Of a stretch of 49,945 nucleotides of DNA, positions 16,832-25,618 are shown piece after piece (the stretch's first letter is position 1; every line of letters starts with the position of its first letter). Source of the stretch: Fimenecus sp036652055 (GTDB taxonomy: Bacteria > Bacillota > Clostridia > Oscillospirales > Acutalibacteraceae). The notes beneath the pieces are model-generated. The model had not been told where the DNA came from, did no database searches, and worked only from the letters and a program-made list of their open reading frames with translations. A program made the position numbers and the translations under genes. The DNA is taken from assembly GCA_036652055.1 (NCBI GenBank), contig JAVVWP010000012.1, positions 1 through 49,945 of the forward strand, in the 5' to 3' direction.

Positions 16832-18010
16832 TTATTTGTTATCGAATTCAAATGCAGTTTCAAGAAGTATATTAATTCCACATTCAACTGCCTTTGCGTC
16901 AACTTTATCTGCCTTGTCATTCATTGTGTTATAAGTATCTGATTTTTTATCAACAGCCGAAAGGCAAGCTGCGTTAAGCCCCATTTTTTCAGCCACCACA
17001 GCACCACTATTATTCTTTTTTGAAAACGCTTTTACATCTGCTGTTTTGGCAGCAGTCAAAAGAATATCAGAGGCATTTCCGCTTACAGAAAACTCATCTG
17101 CATCAGCTAAAGTATCAACATCTATATAAAGTGTTTCTATATTATCTTTTTTAAGGTCACTAAAAAGAGCTTTTGCACCCTTATAGCCTGCGGTGTTTCC
17201 AGAAAGTGCCACTGCGACAACCTCTGTGTTTTCAAATCTCACATCATTAACTGCCATATAACGCATTACTGCCATTGATGAAAACGCACCCGTTAAATTG
17301 TTTGAGCCGATAATCGGCATTTTGAAGTTATAATAAAAAATGATTAATGCAAAGGCTAAAATTGAAAGCCCCTGAATAACTACTAATACTATTTTAATCG
17401 GTAGAATAAGCTCAAAAAAGCTTGCAATTTCTGTCACAAAAAGCAAAGCAAAAAATACCTTTGCAAGAATATCAATAATTGCTAAAAAAGCGTTTGTATA
17501 GATGCTTTCATACGCACTGTCGGTATAACCTGTAAACACAATTCTTTTTTTAGTTTCTCTTGATGCTTTTCTTGTAAAAACAAGGTTGTCTGATTTCGCT
17601 TTTTTAAATGCAAAATCAATTATCCCTTTTTGCATTACAAATTCGCCAAAATAAATTATTAATGTTATTACTGCCAATATGACTGCAATTGAACTGAAAA
17701 TTATTTTTGAACCAGAAATAAAATTTAGCGTTGACATAATTGCAAAAATTGCTGATACAATCATTAATATTCCATCAATTTTGTGAACTGAAAGTAATGC
17801 TTTAGGAGCATATTCAAAGCTCTGCAATTTTATATCATCGGCAACTCTTTCCATTGAGCCTTTAATATAATCCTGCGTCTTTTTTTCAGCTTCGCTACCC
17901 ATTTCTCGAGCGCCTATATCATTACTTACCTTTTTTATTTCTCTTACTGTAAAATTTGTACACTCTCTAAGTTTTGAAGCATAATGTTGACTGCTTTCAC
18001 TTGCTTTCAA
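16832..18010 (-). CDS. M28-like membrane protein, probably catalytically inactive
   Basis: About 392 residues in three parts: a soluble N-terminus, two blocks of membrane helices (about 82-130 and 178-232), and a C-terminal domain aligning by eye with M28 zinc exopeptidases. The metal ligands look lost. The family's HxD is YTD in VFTGYTDSAY, the GAxDNxSG loop is GSNNLTGA, the Glu-Glu pair is Asn-Thr in ALSGNTAGYKGAKAL, and the late His is Asn in DTYNTMNDKADKV. The neighbouring glycines and hydrophobic pattern remain. The start is the TTG at 18010, eight bases after GGAG. It may be a pseudo-peptidase or receptor-like membrane protein. Confidence 0.7.
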   Translation of the reverse strand: MKASESSQHYASKLRECTNFTVREIKKVSNDIGAREMGSEAEKKTQDYIKGSMERVADDIKLQSFEYAPKALLSVHKIDGILMIVSAIFAIMSTLNFISGSKIIFSSIAVILAVITLIIYFGEFVMQKGIIDFAFKKAKSDNLVFTRKASRETKKRIVFTGYTDSAYESIYTNAFLAIIDILAKVFFALLFVTEIASFFELILPIKIVLVVIQGLSILAFALIIFYYNFKMPIIGSNNLTGAFSSMAVMRYMAVNDVRFENTEVVAVALSGNTAGYKGAKALFSDLKKDNIETLYIDVDTLADADEFSVSGNASDILLTAAKTADVKAFSKKNNSGAVVAEKMGLNAACLSAVDKKSDTYNTMNDKADKVDAKAVECGINILLETAFEFDNK

Positions 18011-18064
18011 AAAAATCACTCCATTTCGATTACAATGTTTTATATTTTATCATAAAATATATAA

Positions 18065-18946
18065 TTAGTCGATAGAACTTTTTAAAAGATTTGTAACTTC
18101 CTGCTTTGAAAAAGTATATTTTTTATTGCAAAAATGGCATATCGCTTCTGTTTTTTCGTCTTGCGCCATTTCTAAAAGGCCATCTTTTCCCGTTGCTATT
18201 AAAGCCTTTTTAACTCTCTCTTTTGAACAATCGCAATAATATTTTGGTGACGAGCTATCAAGAAGTTCAAGCGTGAATTTCGGAAGCACTGCTCTGCAAA
18301 TATCTTCAGGTGTCATTCCCTTTGTAAGCATTCCTGTTACGCTGTCAATGTTTTTTAAGCCATCTTCAACCATAGTAATGGTGTCTTCAAATGCTGTTGG
18401 TAAAAGTTGAATTATAAATCCGCCTGCTGAAATTATTGTTTCGTCCTGTGAATTTACAAGAACGCCAAGCCCACAAACTGACGGAGTTTGTTCAGACATC
18501 GCAAAATATGCTGTTATGTCCTCTGCTACTTCGCCTGTTGCAATAGGAATTTGACCTATATATGGCTCTTTCATTCCTAAATCTTTTATAACAGTTAAAA
18601 ATCCATCTTTACCTATTGCAGTGCCAACATCAAGCTTGCCTTTTTTATTAAGAGGCAAATTAACTCTGCTGTCGCCGATATATCCCTTTACATCTCCATC
18701 AGAGTTTGAAACAGCAACCACCGAACCGCAAGGACCTTTACCGTTTATTTTGATTGTTATGCTGTCCTGCTTGTTTTTAAGACTGCTACCCATAAGTGAT
18801 GCCGCCGTCAAAAGCCTGCCAAGAGCCGCCGAGCAAACCTTTGAAGTTTTGTGAAGCTTTTGCATTTCTGCTATTATATCTGTTGTGTCGGCAGCCATAC
18901 ATACGAGCGTGCCGTCGTTTGAAATCATTCTTACAAGTTCACTCAT
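18065..18946 (-). CDS. hslO: Redox-regulated chaperone Hsp33
   Basis: A 293-residue cytoplasmic holdase that is activated when its C-terminal zinc site is oxidised. The four zinc cysteines are visible as YYCDCSKE (CxC) and ICHFCNKKY (CxxC), about 30 residues apart near the C-terminus. The N-terminal domain has the typical KINGKGPCGSVVAVSN segment and MTPEDICRAVLP linker region. In an anaerobe it would serve oxygen or bleach stress. GAAGGA precedes the ATG. It follows the methyltransferase by four bases. Confidence 0.93.
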   Translation of the reverse strand: MSELVRMISNDGTLVCMAADTTDIIAEMQKLHKTSKVCSAALGRLLTAASLMGSSLKNKQDSITIKINGKGPCGSVVAVSNSDGDVKGYIGDSRVNLPLNKKGKLDVGTAIGKDGFLTVIKDLGMKEPYIGQIPIATGEVAEDITAYFAMSEQTPSVCGLGVLVNSQDETIISAGGFIIQLLPTAFEDTITMVEDGLKNIDSVTGMLTKGMTPEDICRAVLPKFTLELLDSSSPKYYCDCSKERVKKALIATGKDGLLEMAQDEKTEAICHFCNKKYTFSKQEVTNLLKSSID

Positions 18947-18950
18947 TTTT

Positions 18951-19694
18951 TTAATCCTTCTTTATTACAAAAACTATTCTTTCTGAATTTTCTTTTGGTT
19001 CGTTTTTTGTCAGCTCATCATATTTTCCTATAAGCGAAAATCCTGTTTCGTTAATTATTTTTTCAATAATTTCAACAGAATAGGCTTTTTCAGAAAAATT
19101 TTCAGAAAATCTTTCATAAACTTCATCTTCGCTTTGAAAAAACAAGTCAAGCGATATTTCCACTGTTACATTATCTTTTAAAAGCTTGTTTTGCCATACA
19201 CAATATATTTCATCTAAGTCATAGACAAACGCATTGTTTTTTAGCACCTCTTGATGCTTATAAAGCGTGTTGACATCAAAAATGAAAATTCCGCCTTTGT
19301 TCATAAAAAGCGAAACCTTTTGGAACACTGCTTTTAAATCTTTTTCATTAGTAATATGGTTAAGGCTGTCAAGAGCAGATATTGCACAGTCAATCGTTCC
19401 ATACAAATCAAGTTTTCTCATATCCTGACATAAAAACAGAATATCCTGCCCACTTTCATATTTCTTGTTTTGTGCAACTGATAGCATTTCTTCGCTTAAA
19501 TCAGTTCCGATAACCGAAAACCCTCTCTTAGAAAATTCTAAAGAAAGACTTCCCGTTCCACAGGCAAGGTCTAAAAGTATTCCCTTATTTATTCCATTAT
19601 CAGAAAAAAGCGAGGTGAAATATTCAGCTCGCTTTTCGTATTCAACATTTTCTGTTAAGAGGTCATAACATTCTGCAAAAGCTTCATAACTCAT
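18951..19694 (-). CDS. Class I SAM-dependent methyltransferase
   Basis: A 247-residue Rossmann-fold methyltransferase with motif I LLDLACGTGSLSLEF (about 40-54), motif II VIGTDLSEEML and post-motif CAISALDSLNHI. The rest matches the small-molecule or protein methyltransferase type often found beside yerC and hslO. No substrate can be named. Its ATG overlaps the yerC stop by four bases (ATGA), so it is translationally coupled to the regulator upstream. Confidence 0.84.
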   Translation of the reverse strand: MSYEAFAECYDLLTENVEYEKRAEYFTSLFSDNGINKGILLDLACGTGSLSLEFSKRGFSVIGTDLSEEMLSVAQNKKYESGQDILFLCQDMRKLDLYGTIDCAISALDSLNHITNEKDLKAVFQKVSLFMNKGGIFIFDVNTLYKHQEVLKNNAFVYDLDEIYCVWQNKLLKDNVTVEISLDLFFQSEDEVYERFSENFSEKAYSVEIIEKIINETGFSLIGKYDELTKNEPKENSERIVFVIKKD

Positions 19695-19993
19695 TTTTTT
19701 ATTTCTATTTTCCCCACTCTTTTAAAAAGCTTGTCATAACCGTCACAACCAAATTGAAGTGAACGATTAACACGGCTTATAGTTGCTGTTGACGCTCCTG
19801 TGTTTTTCACAATATCACTGTACACTCTTTTTTCAGAAAGCATTTTTGCAACTACTATTCTTTGCGAAATAGCTTGAAGCTCTGTAACTGTGCATAAGTC
19901 CTCAAAGAAGTCATAACATTCTTCTTCATTTTTAAGTGCTAAAACGCATTTAAACAAAAAGTCCAAATTATCGCTTTTAAATTTACTGTTCAT
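19691..19993 (-). CDS. YerC/YecD family TrpR-related DNA-binding protein
   Basis: A 100-residue regulator related to the Trp repressor fold. The helix-turn-helix is in YSDIVKNTGASTATISRVNRSL (about 55-76) and the family signature ELQAISQRIVVAKML precedes it. I placed the start at the ATG at 19991-19993 because GGAGGCT sits six bases upstream; an earlier in-frame TTG lacks a site. YerC-type proteins are widespread in Firmicutes with no firmly established regulon. As first gene of a yerC-methyltransferase-hslO unit it may regulate itself. Confidence 0.87.
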   Translation of the reverse strand: MNSKFKSDNLDFLFKCVLALKNEEECYDFFEDLCTVTELQAISQRIVVAKMLSEKRVYSDIVKNTGASTATISRVNRSLQFGCDGYDKLFKRVGKIEIKK

Positions 19994-20042
19994 TAGAGTA
20001 GCCTCCACAAACTTAATTAAATATTTATTGTTTACTGCTAAC

Positions 20043-20071
20043 ATTTTAGCACACTAAACTCTAAAAGTAAA
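20043..20071 (-). promoter_or_regulatory. Promoter of the yerC operon
   Basis: On the minus strand TTTACT (20066-20071) and TAAAAT (20043-20048) are 17 bases apart, with an extended TGC just before the -10 box. It lies between the mfd stop and yerC. Confidence 0.6.
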
Positions 20072-20082
20072 TATTAGATTTT

Positions 20083-23000
20083 TTAAACAGTTAAATAGCT
20101 GAAAACTTCTTTTAATGTGTCCAGTGGCTCCTGTATATCTAAAATCTTTATAGCTATATGCTTTTTACCGCTATCTGCAACCGAAACTCGCCTTCTCAAG
20201 ACTGATGATAAATTTAAAACCATCCTTGTGTCAAGCTCATTAACATAAAGAATAAGAACATTTCCCTTTTGACCTATTTCATAAATTCCTCTGTCCGCTG
20301 CGGTATTTCTAAGCAGAGAAATATCAATAAGCCCTGCAACCGAGTCAGGAATATCACCAAACCTGTCAATGAGTTCATCTCTTACATCATCTGCATCTTC
20401 TATATTTCTAATATCGGCAATTCTTCTATAAACTGCAAGCCTTTGCGGAATGCTGTCAATATATTTGTCAGGAATATGTGCGTCAATTTGCATATCGATA
20501 AGGCATTCTTTTTCTGATGAACGGCTTTTTTCGCCCTTTTCTTCGCTGACTGCCTCACCCAAAAGCTGAAGGTACATATCATAGCCGACCGCTTCCATAT
20601 GCCCGTGTTGCTGTGCCCCTAAGACATTGCCTGCACCCCTTATTTCAAGGTCACGCATTGCAATTTTAAAGCCTGAACCAAATTCAGTGTATTCTCTGAT
20701 TGCGGATAGCCTTCTGCTTGCTATTTCAGTTAATTCTTTTCCTCTTGTAAAGGTTAGGTATGCCGCAGCTCGCCTTGCACTTCTACCCACTCGCCCTCTT
20801 ATTTGATGAAGCTGTGCAAGACCTAATCTATCAGCATTTTCTATTATTATTGTGTTGACATTTGGAACATCAACGCCTGTTTCTATAATTGTTGTACACA
20901 CTAAAACATCAATTTCGCCCTCTAATAAGCCTCGCCAGATTTCACTAAGTTCTTCTTCGGGCATTTTTCCGTGAGCCACAACTACATTAGCATCGGGTAA
21001 AAACTCTTTGATTTTACCTGCCGCTGCATCAATTGTTTCAACTCTGTTATGAAGGAAATATACTTGACCTCCACGCCTTAATTCTTTTTCCATTGCCTCG
21101 GCTAAAATTCCCATATCGTGTTCTAAGACATAGGTTTGAACGGGATACCTGTCAGACGGTGCCTGCTCAATAACCGACATATCACGAATACCCGACATTG
21201 CCATATTCAGCGTTCTCGGAATTGGCGTTGCCGAAAGCGTTAAAACATCAACTGTTGGGAACTTCTCTTTTAGCTTTTCTTTTTGAGCAACTCCAAAACG
21301 CTGTTCCTCATCTACTACCAAAAGCCCTAAATCCTTAAAGGCTATATCCTTTGAAACCAATCTATGTGTTCCGACAATTATATCGATTGAGCCTCTTTTT
21401 AGACCTTTTAATATTTTTTCCTGTTCTTTTGGAGTTCTAAAGCGTGACAGCATTTCTGCCTCAATTGGAAATCCATCAAAGCGGTTCATTATTGTTCTAT
21501 AATGCTGAAGTGCCAAAATTGTTGTAGGTACTAAAATCGCACACTGCTTTCCGTCTGCAACACATTTAAAAGCGGCACGAAGTGCAACCTCGGTTTTACC
21601 AAAGCCAACATCACCGCATAAAAGCCTATCCATAGGATATGGTTTTTCCATATCACCTTTAATTTCATCAATCGAGCGAAGTTGGTCAGAGGTTTCATCA
21701 TATGGGAAACGGCGTTCAAAGTCACTCTGCATATCCATATCAGGAGAAAATGCAAAGCCCTCAGACTTTTGCCTTTTAGCATAAAGTGCAATAAGCTCAT
21801 CTGCCATATCCTTAACTGCCGAACGAACTTTATTTTTTGTCTTTTCCCATTCCTTGCCACCTATTTTATTAAGCTTTACTGTTCTTCCCGACTCCTCGTG
21901 AGGTCCGATATATTTTGACACTAAATCAAGCTGTGTGACTGGAACATAAAGCACATCGCTTTTTGCGTATTTTATTTTTATATAATCTTTAGTTATTTTT
22001 CCTATTTCAAGCTTTTGTATTCCCTCAAAAACACCTATTCCGTGCATTGAGTGAACCACATAATCCCCTCTATGAAGCTCATCAAGAGAATGAATACCTT
22101 TTCCCTTTTTAAATACGGATTTGTGTTTGGTTTTTGAAAGAGCCGCCGCTCTGCCATAAGTGAAAACATATGACTTTTCGTGCGGATAAGAAAATCCATT
22201 AGAAAAAGTGCCTGCTAAAACACTAACTCTGCCCTTTGGAAATTCTGACGGAGTATTCATAAAATAAATTGATGGTATTCCCTCACCGTCTAAATCTTCG
22301 GCAAGAGTTTTTGCACCTTTTTCTGTTCCGCCCATTACAACTATTGTTGCATCTTTTTGCATCAAAGGTTTTATGTCATCATAAAGGATTTCCATTTTTC
22401 CGTTCCACGACGGAAGCTGTGCCGCAGTTATCGTTATAAGCTCTTTTACAGGCGTATCAAAACTGCCTCTTGCAAAATTATCAAGATAAATAGCACCTAA
22501 TTTTTCATACCACTGCAAAAGCTCTGCATGCTGTAAACAGAATTTATCTAATCCCTTACACAGAATGCCTTCTTCAAACAAATATTTTATTTCTTCGTTT
22601 AAAAGCTTAATGGCAGCATTCGATTTTTCTTTTATTGCCGCACTTTCGCAAACAAAGAGCATATAATCCTCTGCATAATCAAAAATTGTCGCATTTTCAT
22701 CATATGCAAGTGGCAAATATTTATCAGCAGCGGTCACTTTAACGCCATTTTTAAGTTTATCTATATCAGAAAGCAAAAGTTCTTTTATTTTAACTGCGCC
22801 TTTGCCTTTGACATTATTATAAAAGCTTTCAATCTTTTCAATTAAAGCTTTGTCACTTTCAAAAAGAATTTCTGTTGATGGAGTTATTGAAAATTCATCA
22901 ACCTTATCGCATCTTCTTTGGGACTCTATATCAAAATGTGACATTGTTTCAACGCTGTCACCCCAAAATTCAATTCTTATTGGGCTGTCATCATCTGGCG

Positions 23001-23547
23001 AAAATAGGTCAAGAATACCGCCTCTTATCGAAAACTGCCCTACGCCCTCAACCATATCCGTTCTTGTATATCCCGATGACATAAGAACCTGTGAAATGGT
23101 TTTAATTGGAATTTCAATGCCTTTTTTAATGAGGATTGAATGTTTTTTAAGGTCAGCTTTTGGAATTGTCCTCTGAATTGAAGCTTCGACGCAACAAACA
23201 ACAATATCGACTTCGCCATCTAACATATTAGTGAGCGCCCTAAGCCTTTTTTGTTCGTATTCGTGAGAACGATTTTCAGCTAATGTGAATGAAAAATCAC
23301 GGGTTGGATATAAAAGTGCATTTGCACCAAAAGCCTTTAAATCATCACAAAGTCTGGTTGCACTTGCCTCATCGGGCAAAACAACAAGAGCCTTGCGAGA
23401 GGTTTCCCCGCAAAGCGTATCGATTAAATGTGCCTTATGAATTTGTGAAAGTCCTAAAACGCCTGCCGGAAGCCTACCTTTTTCTATCGTCTTTTTGATG
23501 TCGGCATATTCCGGTGCTTTTTTCAGAATTTCTCTGAAAGCTGCCAT
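20083..23547 (-). CDS. mfd: Transcription-repair coupling factor
   Basis: The 1154-residue Mfd translocase removes RNA polymerase stalled at DNA lesions and recruits UvrA. Order of domains: UvrB-like N-terminus (SIRGGILDLFSPDDDSPIRIEFWGD), RNA-polymerase-interacting domain beginning at GDYVVHSMHGIGVFEGI (about 490), RecG-like helicase with Walker A CGDVGFGKTEVALRAA, Walker B VVDEEQRFGV and motif III LSATPIPRTLN, then TRG region and C-terminal UvrA-masking domain. Length is typical. It follows pth by 24 bases in the conserved glmU-pth-mfd order. Confidence 0.96.
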   Translation of the reverse strand: MAAFREILKKAPEYADIKKTIEKGRLPAGVLGLSQIHKAHLIDTLCGETSRKALVVLPDEASATRLCDDLKAFGANALLYPTRDFSFTLAENRSHEYEQKRLRALTNMLDGEVDIVVCCVEASIQRTIPKADLKKHSILIKKGIEIPIKTISQVLMSSGYTRTDMVEGVGQFSIRGGILDLFSPDDDSPIRIEFWGDSVETMSHFDIESQRRCDKVDEFSITPSTEILFESDKALIEKIESFYNNVKGKGAVKIKELLLSDIDKLKNGVKVTAADKYLPLAYDENATIFDYAEDYMLFVCESAAIKEKSNAAIKLLNEEIKYLFEEGILCKGLDKFCLQHAELLQWYEKLGAIYLDNFARGSFDTPVKELITITAAQLPSWNGKMEILYDDIKPLMQKDATIVVMGGTEKGAKTLAEDLDGEGIPSIYFMNTPSEFPKGRVSVLAGTFSNGFSYPHEKSYVFTYGRAAALSKTKHKSVFKKGKGIHSLDELHRGDYVVHSMHGIGVFEGIQKLEIGKITKDYIKIKYAKSDVLYVPVTQLDLVSKYIGPHEESGRTVKLNKIGGKEWEKTKNKVRSAVKDMADELIALYAKRQKSEGFAFSPDMDMQSDFERRFPYDETSDQLRSIDEIKGDMEKPYPMDRLLCGDVGFGKTEVALRAAFKCVADGKQCAILVPTTILALQHYRTIMNRFDGFPIEAEMLSRFRTPKEQEKILKGLKRGSIDIIVGTHRLVSKDIAFKDLGLLVVDEEQRFGVAQKEKLKEKFPTVDVLTLSATPIPRTLNMAMSGIRDMSVIEQAPSDRYPVQTYVLEHDMGILAEAMEKELRRGGQVYFLHNRVETIDAAAGKIKEFLPDANVVVAHGKMPEEELSEIWRGLLEGEIDVLVCTTIIETGVDVPNVNTIIIENADRLGLAQLHQIRGRVGRSARRAAAYLTFTRGKELTEIASRRLSAIREYTEFGSGFKIAMRDLEIRGAGNVLGAQQHGHMEAVGYDMYLQLLGEAVSEEKGEKSRSSEKECLIDMQIDAHIPDKYIDSIPQRLAVYRRIADIRNIEDADDVRDELIDRFGDIPDSVAGLIDISLLRNTAADRGIYEIGQKGNVLILYVNELDTRMVLNLSSVLRRRVSVADSGKKHIAIKILDIQEPLDTLKEVFSYLTV

Positions 23548-23571
23548 AAATTAAGTTGCTCCTATATATTT

Positions 23572-24180
23572 TTAAGAATTATATTTATTCATCGCTTCAT
23601 CAACATTTCCACTTAGCATAAGCGGTACTGCCAAGCACGCATTTTCAAGTGCTTTTTTAAGCTCGGTTATTTCGTTTCCTTTAAACTCTGTCAGCACCCA
23701 CGCTGCAAGGTCATAATCAGGGTGAGGCTTTTCCCCTACTCCGATTTTAATTCGAGGGAAAACATCGTTGCTAAGGTGGTAAATAATACTTTTAATTCCG
23801 TTATGCCCACCATCGCTACCTTTTCTTTTTATCCTTAAAAGCCCAATATCAAGTGAAATATCATCAAAAATTATGATTATATTTTGAGGTGGGATTTTAT
23901 AAAAATCCGCCGCCTCACGAATTGCCTCACCGCTATTATTCATATATGTCTGGGGTTTCATAACTATACATCTATGCCCCTCGATAACAGTATCTGCAAT
24001 AAGTGACTTGAATTTAATTCTGTTTATTTTGAAATTGTATTTTTCTGAGAGCATATCAACACACAAAAACCCCGAATTATGTCGTGTCAGGGCGTATTTC
24101 CTATCCGGATTACCAAGCCCTGCCACTATAAATTCGGGTGTGCCAACAGTGCCTTCAAATTTGTGAAGTCTGTTAAACAT
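23572..24180 (-). CDS. pth: Peptidyl-tRNA hydrolase
   Basis: A 202-residue enzyme that releases peptides from prematurely dissociated peptidyl-tRNA. Active-site features: FIVAGLGNPDRKYALTRHNSG with the catalytic His (about 38), MKPQTYMNNSGEAI with the catalytic Asn, and the IFDDISLDIGLLRIKRKGSDGGHNG segment with Asp and His. It lies between the GlmU-like gene and mfd, the classical Firmicute arrangement, and shares their promoter. Confidence 0.95.
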   Translation of the reverse strand: MFNRLHKFEGTVGTPEFIVAGLGNPDRKYALTRHNSGFLCVDMLSEKYNFKINRIKFKSLIADTVIEGHRCIVMKPQTYMNNSGEAIREAADFYKIPPQNIIIIFDDISLDIGLLRIKRKGSDGGHNGIKSIIYHLSNDVFPRIKIGVGEKPHPDYDLAAWVLTEFKGNEITELKKALENACLAVPLMLSGNVDEAMNKYNS

Positions 24181-24199
24181 ATTTTACCTCTGGTTCTTA

Positions 24200-25318
24200 T
24201 TAATTATCTATATCAGATGATTCGATATATGTGAGGTCTAAATCATCTTTAAATAACGAGTGCTTTACATTAGAGAAGCTTTTTACTACAAAGTCTTCAC
24301 CAATTACTGAATTTTGCTTTATATAAACATATGGCCCTGCTACAACTCTGTTTTTAACAGTTGAGCCATAACACTGAACATTATTGAATACAACATCATC
24401 ACCGATTGTACTATTTTCAATGATAGTATTCGGGCCTATAATACAATTTCGCCCGATTACAACTTTGCCCCTTAATATTGTTCCTGAAAGAATTGTCGTA
24501 TCCATACCTATTTGAACTCCGGGATCAATCATAACACTTTCAAAGCACGGAATATCAACTCCTGCTTCAAGATGACCTTCAAGCTCTCTCATTCTTGCAA
24601 TATGGTTTAGCTGATGAAGCTGAATTCTATCGTTTGCACCCAAAACAACATCAGGCGTCATCGCAAATGATGTATCAGCCTTATAGCCTTTATTTATAAG
24701 GTATGTAACGCTGTCAACTAAATTGTATTCGCCATTCGCTCTTGGTTTAAGATTTGAAAGTGCCTCAATTAGAGCCTCTGCTCTAAACCAATAAGCGCCT
24801 GAACTGATTTCATCAATTCTCTTAACATCGCCCGTTGCATCTTTTTCTTCGACAATAGCTTTAAATGTTCCGTTATCTCTATCACGAACAATTCTGCCAT
24901 ATCCAAAAGGCTTATCTATTTTTGCCGAAATAACTGTAACATCATTTTCAGCGTTTTTATGAATCATTAAAGCTGTTCTTATTGTTGCCGCATCCATTAA
25001 AGGCGAATCGCCATTAAGAATTAAAATATTTCCGCCTTTATGCTCTTTGATAAACTCCATTGCCTGTAAAACAGCGTGAGCAGTACCAAGCGGTGTGCTT
25101 TGCACCACCACTTCACAGCTACCAAGAACATATTCCGCAACCATATTTTCTGGTTTTGAAACGATAATGGCAACATCGTCAACTCCGCTTTTTTTTGCCG
25201 CCTCAACCACCCATGAAATCATAGGCTTTGAAAGCAATTTAAGCATTACATAAGGATATGCTGATTTCATTCTTATACTGTCGCCTGCTGCTAAGATTAT
25301 AGCTGCACAATCTGACAT
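24200..25318 (-). CDS. Divergent, shortened GlmU-like protein
   Basis: About 372 residues against about 450 for GlmU. The N-terminal nucleotidyltransferase fold is clear (CAAIILAAGDSIRMKSA, STPLGTAHAVLQAM, LILNGDSPLM, GAYWFRAEALIEAL), but the signature GxGTRMKSxxPK has become DSIRMKSAYPY: two glycine/threonine positions and the Lys are lost. A left-handed beta-helix follows (IDPGVQIGMDTTILSGTILR) but stops near LTYIESSDIDN, before the last coils that carry much of the acetyltransferase site, and the His/Arg contacts expected just before are not seen. I prefer the ATG at 25318; the ATG at 25330 abuts the AGGGG. It keeps the native glmU position before pth-mfd, but full GlmU activity is doubtful. 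Confidence 0.78.
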   Translation of the reverse strand: MSDCAAIILAAGDSIRMKSAYPYVMLKLLSKPMISWVVEAAKKSGVDDVAIIVSKPENMVAEYVLGSCEVVVQSTPLGTAHAVLQAMEFIKEHKGGNILILNGDSPLMDAATIRTALMIHKNAENDVTVISAKIDKPFGYGRIVRDRDNGTFKAIVEEKDATGDVKRIDEISSGAYWFRAEALIEALSNLKPRANGEYNLVDSVTYLINKGYKADTSFAMTPDVVLGANDRIQLHQLNHIARMRELEGHLEAGVDIPCFESVMIDPGVQIGMDTTILSGTILRGKVVIGRNCIIGPNTIIENSTIGDDVVFNNVQCYGSTVKNRVVAGPYVYIKQNSVIGEDFVVKSFSNVKHSLFKDDLDLTYIESSDIDN

Positions 25319-25375
25319 CAAGATAATCATCCCCTATTATGTTGTTTTAAAAGCAATTTACCCATTTTCATTTTG

Positions 25376-25404
25376 ATTGTATCATATTTTTTTATAAAAT
25401 ACAA
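25376..25404 (-). promoter_or_regulatory. Promoter of the glmU-like/pth/mfd operon
   Basis: On the minus strand TTGTAT (25399-25404) and TACAAT (25376-25381) are 17 bases apart, about 55 bp before the start of the GlmU-like gene. Confidence 0.6.
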
Positions 25405-25423
25405 ATAAAATTTAAAAAAAATA

Positions 25424-25618
25424 TTAATTTTGTTTGTTTACAATTTTGTATTCATCATAAGGATTGAAATATGGGCAGTCAAATGTTGAATAGCTTAAAA
25501 AGTTTGTCATTTCATCTTCGTCAAGATTTATTTCACAGCAATAACATTCATATTCATCATCATAAATATAATAGCTACACATATCGCAGCGTGATGCTGC
25601 ACCTTTTACATTACTCAA
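25424..25618 (-). CDS. Small cysteine-rich protein (DUF6472-like)
   Basis: A 64-residue acidic protein with six cysteines, arranged as RCDMC, ECYCC and DCPYF, and many Tyr/Asp/Glu. The pattern CDMCSYYIYDDEYECYCC with a final CPYF...DEY matches the small DUF6472 proteins I recall from Clostridia. The cysteines may bind zinc or an iron-sulphur cluster. Its ATG overlaps the stop of the flavin oxidoreductase upstream by four bases, so the two are coupled. Function unknown. Confidence 0.72.
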   Translation of the reverse strand: MSNVKGAASRCDMCSYYIYDDEYECYCCEINLDEDEMTNFLSYSTFDCPYFNPYDEYKIVNKQN

